The notes under the pieces: model-generated
Database searches by the model: none
What the model was told of the DNA's origin: nothing
Seen by the model: the letters and a program-made list of their open reading frames with translations, nothing else
NCBI GenBank assembly: GCA_963579025.1
Contig: CAUZFZ010000132.1
Location: 1 to 31,340, forward strand
DNA length: 31,340 nucleotides
Direction: 5' to 3'
From: CAUZFZ01 sp963579025
GTDB lineage: Bacteria; Planctomycetota; Planctomycetia; Planctomycetales; Planctomycetaceae
Shown here: positions 28,021 through 31,340 of the stretch, in pieces
Layout: each line of letters starts with the position of its first letter
Position numbering within the stretch: the stretch's first letter is position 1
Translations under genes and position numbers: made by a program

Positions 28021-28104
28021 GATTCGCGCGCACGGCGCGCATGCCTGACGACGGAAGACTCTAAGGCCAGCACTGCCCGTTGCGTCCAACATCGTTGGCG
28101 TCCA

Positions 28105-29394
28105 TCAGAAATCGATTTGGGCACGGGTTACGAACAAGTGCGAGTCGGCGTCCATTGGCCCCGTGTCATGCATGACATTGATGTAGTTGAATTGCAACTT
28201 GAACCGCGGATTCAGATACCAGTTGATTCCCGCGGTCAACGTTGTGAGGTCACCGCCGTCGATATTTTCATCGTTGAGATCAACCCAGGACCACCGGGCG
28301 GCCATTTCCCACGCTCCGCGGCCACCACAATCCACTGATTCTGCGAACTGTGGTCGCGTAAACACTCCGTGTTTGCGGCTGTAAGGACGCGGTTCACCGC
28401 TCAGCGAGTAGACCAGTTGAAAGTACGCTCCCTGAAACGCAAGAGACGGGCCTCCAATCTGATCGACTGCCGTATGGAAAAACTCAGCCTGGCCGTGGAT
28501 ACGACCGTACTGAAATCCACTTTCCACACCGAACAGATTCGCAACTTCGGTCGTAACGGCTCCCGTGTCGACGAAGGCCGGAAAAACGCTCACACCCACC
28601 TCCGCCAGAAATGCTTCGGGGCGGGCGGTAAATTGAACTGTGTCGTCTGGCGGTGCGATCAGCGAGTAGTTTGCGCCGACATGAAACAGGCGATGTTCGC
28701 TGGGGCAGTCCAGAACCAGCCATGTCGCGCGACCGGCCAGCCCCCATCCCCCGTCATCACCCAGACTGGCACCGATCGTGTTTGACTCTGTTCGGAACAC
28801 TGAGGCGGCCCACGTGCCTGTGTCTTCAGAATGACTGCCAAACGCTCCAATCCCTGATTGCCGAAACGGGACAAATGCGAAAGTTGACGCTCGCTCTATA
28901 AACGACAACTCCTTGACGCTGGTCATCGCGCTCATACCGAATGGCTGTCTCCATCTTCCAATTCGGAGAGTGGCGTACTCACCGTCCAGCTGAGCAAACA
29001 CGTCCGTAAACGCAACGCGAGACGTTGCGGCAAAGTCCATCTCGATCACATAGCGTGTCGAGTGCCACGCCTTCCCGTTTACTCCGATTCGTGCGCGGCG
29101 AAAGTCGCTTCCGTCCTGCAAGTCACCGACAGCAGCTTGGCTTGCCGCATCCTGATGGAAGTAGCCCGCATCGGCCTGAATCAAACCTTCAAGCGATGCA
29201 GTGGGAAACTGGGATGCGCCATTATCGGGAATCTGGTGCAACTCAGTCTGCTGCACTAACCAGTCGATTTGACTTTGCAGTGACTGAATCTGGCTGCCGA
29301 CGTCATGTTCGGTCGCACCGGAATCCTCCGCGGTACAAGCCGTTCCCCAAAGGGGGATGAACAAACAGCCCACCGCAACGGCAATTCGCCCCAT
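28105..29394 (-). CDS. outer-membrane porin of the OprP/OprO (phosphate-selective) family
   Basis: 429 residues. A signal peptide (about 1-22) is followed by a short coiled coil (VGSQIQSLQSQIDWLVQQT, 32-50), typical of planctomycete porins. A beta-barrel follows, with alternating aromatic strands such as LEGLIQADAGYFHQDAA, DGSDFRRARIGVNGKA, YVIEMDFAATSRVAFTDVFA and LRIGRWRQPFGMSAMTS. It ends in a terminal strand closing with Phe (FVTRAQIDF). The RRARIG and RIGRWRQPFG motifs are hallmarks of the Porin_O_P family. It should form a channel in the outer membrane. No Pho-box-like repeats were seen upstream, so phosphate control is not supported here; selectivity is unknown. A GGAG lies about 10 nt before the ATG. 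It stands alone, preceded by element debris and followed by the hairpin repeat at 27958. Confidence 0.92.
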   Translation of the reverse strand: MGRIAVAVGCLFIPLWGTACTAEDSGATEHDVGSQIQSLQSQIDWLVQQTELHQIPDNGASQFPTASLEGLIQADAGYFHQDAASQAAVGDLQDGSDFRRARIGVNGKAWHSTRYVIEMDFAATSRVAFTDVFAQLDGEYATLRIGRWRQPFGMSAMTSVKELSFIERASTFAFVPFRQSGIGAFGSHSEDTGTWAASVFRTESNTIGASLGDDGGWGLAGRATWLVLDCPSEHRLFHVGANYSLIAPPDDTVQFTARPEAFLAEVGVSVFPAFVDTGAVTTEVANLFGVESGFQYGRIHGQAEFFHTAVDQIGGPSLAFQGAYFQLVYSLSGEPRPYSRKHGVFTRPQFAESVDCGGRGAWEMAARWSWVDLNDENIDGGDLTTLTAGINWYLNPRFKLQFNYINVMHDTGPMDADSHLFVTRAQIDF

Positions 29395-29938
29395 CCTGCA
29401 TCTCCACGCGGGTTATTCGGAGTCCACCTGTCTCAGAACGAGGTCCCGACTGCACCAAATTTCATGACTGATCGACTCGCCAGAACCGGAAAATCCGGTA
29501 ATTCCGTCAGAGCCGGTACGAAGTTTGTAACCCGCAAGGTTTCCCCAGCTTCTTGCGAAGGAAGGCAGCCAGGACTGGAACAACGAGGTTGATTCATCAG
29601 GCCAGTGCGTGCCCTTCCGTCCTGCGACGCGTGATACCAGCCGACAACTCCAAAGCGCTTTCGAGAGGCTCCTGCGCGGGGATCGGAGTAAGTAAGCCCG
29701 ATGACCCCTATCCCAGCGAATCGATGCGGCGATCGGGGCGTATGCACTGGATGTGAAATTGTGGCTGGCGGCGGCGTGTCCGGATTCGTTGTGTCGCTTG
29801 CTGCTGGGTGGTGGCGGTTGCCGTGCAACGACGCCTCACAATCAGGTGTCAATATCCAAGGCGGCGGTCAATTCAGATTGGGCGCGAATGGAGAAGCTTC
29901 TTGTCGCTCCGTGACCCAGCCAATCTGGCCGGGCTACC
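29395..29938. other. intergenic region upstream of the porin gene, no gene seen
   Basis: 544 bp that should contain the porin promoter. A small inverted repeat ACCGGA-AAA-TCCGGT (29485-29499) lies about 90 nt upstream of the porin start and could be an operator. Short frames on both strands (the longest 139 codons on the minus strand, 29433-29852) have no recognisable features. The sequence immediately before 29939 is not transposase-like in any frame, so the IS91 fragment begins abruptly. Confidence 0.45.
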
Positions 29939-30214
29939 GTGCGTCGATTCCTACATCACGTGCTGCCTCGCGGGCTGCACAAGATTCGGCACTACGGCTT
30001 CCTGAGCCGTCGGTCAAACATCGACCTCGATCGTCTGCGTACCGCGATCCTCGAATCGCTGCGGGAGGTCGAACCGGACCTGGAACTGGACGAGTCGTCG
30101 GTCCCGACTCTGCGCCCGACCGACGACGACGGACCACGCTGCCCGATCTGCGGAGGCAGACTGATCTTCCAGAGTTTCCACCGCATCCGCCCACCGCCGC
30201 TCACACGGCGCTGA
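29939..30214 (+). pseudogene. IS91-type transposase, C-terminal fragment
   Basis: About 91 codons whose start, RRFLHHVLPRGLHKIRHYGF, is the conserved block near the C-terminus of IS91-family (Y2 rolling-circle) transposases, and whose end carries the terminal zinc knuckle CPICGGRL. The first 300 or so residues of the family, including the catalytic tyrosines, are absent, and an in-frame TGA lies 8 codons upstream of the fragment. It is therefore a remnant of a degraded element, not a working gene. Orientation is rightward, away from the porin gene. Confidence 0.8.
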
Positions 30215-30241
30215 AACTCAGCCCCGTGAATCAGTCCACTC

Positions 30242-30260
30242 GTTTCTGAAATCCACTGAC
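30242..30260. repeat. short direct repeat, copy 1
   Basis: GTTTCTGAAATCCACTGAC here recurs as GTTTCTAATCCACTGAC at 30453-30469, identical except for a two-base gap. Copy 1 lies 28 nt after the IS91 fragment; copy 2 overlaps the terminator of the beta-helix remnant. They may bound a past insertion or deletion. Confidence 0.4.
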
Positions 30261-30421
30261 AGCGAGCCCGCTCCCGGTCCGCGCCCACTCAATACCGTCT
30301 GCAACACGTCGACACGACACACACCGGACTGACACACAGCGTTGCAACGATCATTTCACCAACAATCCTCACATCGCGCATCAAAAAACCAGAGCACACC
30401 ACCCGGGCTTCTCGAACAAAA

Positions 30422-30462
30422 GATTAGAACTCGGCTCGGCGGATCCTCACGAGTTTCTAATC
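30422..30462 (-). terminator. Rho-independent terminator of the beta-helix remnant
   Basis: On the minus strand GATTAGAAACTCG (30450-30462) pairs with CGAGTTCTAATC (30422-30433), one bulged base, around a 16-nt loop, and is followed directly by TTTTG. It lies 17 nt after the stop codon of the beta-helix fragment at 30479, in the right orientation. Confidence 0.6.
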
Positions 30463-30469
30463 CACTGAC
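30453..30469. repeat. short direct repeat, copy 2
   Basis: GTTTCTAATCCACTGAC matches the copy at 30242-30260 apart from a two-base gap. It overlaps the terminator stem at 30450-30462. Confidence 0.4.
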
Positions 30470-30478
30470 GTTGGACGC

Positions 30479-30856
30479 CTACTTCTCTGTTGGCGCTAAT
30501 GCCTTAATCTGGTCTCTTGCCCGAATCCAGGTGTCAACATCGCCTTTTCCAACTTCGCGCCCGTACACGTTGTCAAGATCTTGATTTCCCGCCTCGGCTT
30601 TGATCGCCTTGAAGTTTCGTCCATGGTCCATAGACACCTTGTTGCCCTTGACGATATTGTTGCGCGACGCAATGCGCAGGCCGACGAAACGGGATGCATC
30701 ATGATTTCGCGTGTCATAAATAACGTTGCTGAGGACTCTATTGCTATTGGCTATTGACGGATTTGGCGACCGCTTTCCGACACCATTGACCACATAAATC
30801 GCGTCAGCAGCTGCATCGATGATGCTGTTCCCCTCGATGAGATTATTGGTCCATCT
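30479..30856 (-). pseudogene. parallel beta-helix protein, C-terminal fragment interrupted by an ISL3-type element
   Basis: About 125 codons with beta-helix repeat turns: NNLIEGNSIIDAAADAIYVV, NRVLSNVIYDTRNHDAS and NNIVKGNKVSMDHG. They end in a charged tail (IRARDQIKALAPTEK), the look of a polysaccharide-lyase/epimerase or surface beta-helix protein C-terminus. The open frame continues upstream to 30922, but those codons lie inside the insertion sequence and overlap the transposase in another frame, so they are not original. The true 5' part of the gene should lie beyond the IS, right of the window. A terminator follows at 30422-30462. Family specificity cannot be decided from this piece. Confidence 0.65.
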
Positions 30857-31340
30857 GGGTCTACCGTGGGTAGAGATTGAGTCCGCCACAGTAAAAGTAG
30901 ATAGCTGTTTTGAAGTTTTCACGATTGCGGTATCCGCCGACTCTGCGTTTGATAGACATGATCTTACTGTTCATGCCCTCGGCCACGGAGTTCGTGATGT
31001 GGTGAGTGCAGTAGCTCACCACATTGTCCAGTCGCTGCTTGATGGTGCGAGCCAGTGTCTTCATAGGAGCCAGTTTTGTGTGGATCACACGGCGATACCA
31101 GGCTTTGAAGTACTCGGTCGCTGCGGCAGCAGTCGGCTGATTCCACAGGTCACGCAACAACTCCTTGTACCCCCACGCTTTGGCCGTGGTCAGGGTCGAG
31201 TGGAAGACCGCGGCCAGGCGGCTTGTCTGCTCGTCGCTGAGGTTCTCTTCATTGGTCAGCCAGAGGTATTTCGTCTTCGCCAGGCGATTGTCGCCGACGG
31301 CCTGCAGCTCACGGTGCTCACTCCGGCGCACGCTGTCGAC
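30857..31340 (-). mobile_element. ISL3-family insertion sequence, partial (continues right of the window)
   Basis: Left end placed at GGGTCTACC (30857), which with the CTACCCACGGTAG just inside looks like the terminal inverted repeat; the transposase stop codon falls within it. The other end is outside the window, so the inverted repeats cannot be compared. The 8 bp next to it (GTCCATCT, 30849-30856) is the predicted target duplication, since ISL3 elements usually duplicate 8 bp. Confidence 0.7.
30861..31340 (-). CDS. ISL3-family transposase, C-terminal part (5' end beyond the window)
   Basis: About 159 codons are in the window and the frame is still open at the right edge. The sequence VRRSEHRELQAVGDNRLAKT, followed by KYLWLTNEENLS, is the conserved block after the second catalytic Asp in ISL3/IS1165-like transposases. 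NSVAEGMNSKIMSIKRRVGG (with the catalytic Glu of the DDE triad in VAEG) and YRNRENFKTAIYFYCGGLNL complete the C-terminus. This part is intact, so the element may still be functional. It interrupts a beta-helix gene on the same strand. Confidence 0.88.
   Translation of the reverse strand, partial: VDSVRRSEHRELQAVGDNRLAKTKYLWLTNEENLSDEQTSRLAAVFHSTLTTAKAWGYKELLRDLWNQPTAAAATEYFKAWYRRVIHTKLAPMKTLARTIKQRLDNVVSYCTHHITNSVAEGMNSKIMSIKRRVGGYRNRENFKTAIYFYCGGLNLYPR

Noticed and set aside
29433..29852. 139-codon minus-strand frame upstream of the porin
   Set aside because: Pro/Ser/Thr/Arg-rich with no domain, signal or ribosome binding site; looks like chance.

Overview
The window comes from a planctomycete (phylum Planctomycetota). 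The partial 16S rRNA gene at the left edge matches, base for base as I recall them, the binding sites of the planctomycete probes PLA46 (1181-1198) and PLA886 (346-364). It also carries the planctomycete-type variant of the EUB338 site (890-907, one mismatch). The protein genes fit: a DUF4159 protein, Tat-exported Gfo/Idh/MocA oxidoreductases, a giant DNA-repair-type ATPase, an OprP-like porin and a group II intron scar. Species cannot be named from this.

Layout. (1) 1-1987: 5' four fifths of a 16S rRNA gene on the minus strand, preceded by a leader hairpin, a boxA antitermination site and a near-consensus sigma70 promoter (TTGACA, 17 nt, AATAAT). (2) 1988-7961, minus strand: an ABC exporter-like protein in which every ATP-binding motif is degraded, an ABC-2 type permease without an adjacent ATPase, a doubtful small ORF, a Tat-exported oxidoreductase and a secreted pectate-lyase-like protein. 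(3) 8167-16482, minus strand: a compact operon of an NfeD/YqiJ-like OB-fold membrane protein, a flotillin, and an 1800-residue AAA ATPase of the 'DNA repair ATPase'/DUF3686 type. (4) 16830-19990, minus strand: a membrane-anchored DUF4159 protein whose stop codon overlaps the start of a secreted TPR protein. (5) 20235-22498, plus strand: a TPM-domain membrane protein, translationally coupled to a protein with a glycine-rich stretch and two tandem Tim44-like + zinc-ribbon units. (6) 22499-22906: convergent intergenic region with two inverted copies of a two-hairpin repeat. (7) 22907-27734, minus strand: a sugar-acid/sugar catabolism cluster (BNR/sialidase-like protein, Gfo/Idh/MocA oxidoreductase, MFS transporter, zinc-dependent alcohol dehydrogenase). 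The last two genes are separated by a group II intron 3' end in antisense. (8) 27744-31340: a 25-bp inverted repeat hairpin, an OprP-like porin, then mobile-element debris: the C-terminus of an IS91-type transposase, a parallel beta-helix gene broken by an ISL3-type insertion sequence, and that IS running off the right edge.

How the genes may work together. The strongest candidate for an under-described system is region 3: OB-fold membrane protein, flotillin and giant ATPase as one transcription unit. It suggests a flotillin membrane platform that recruits or is remodelled by a very large AAA machine. Regions 4 and 5 flank it with further membrane-anchored proteins of unknown role (DUF4159/TPR; TPM/Tim44-zinc ribbon). 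Regions 2 and 7 look like ordinary planctomycete polysaccharide and sugar degradation functions. The right end is a site of repeated element insertion and decay. All functional statements are from sequence motifs read by eye; no database search was run.
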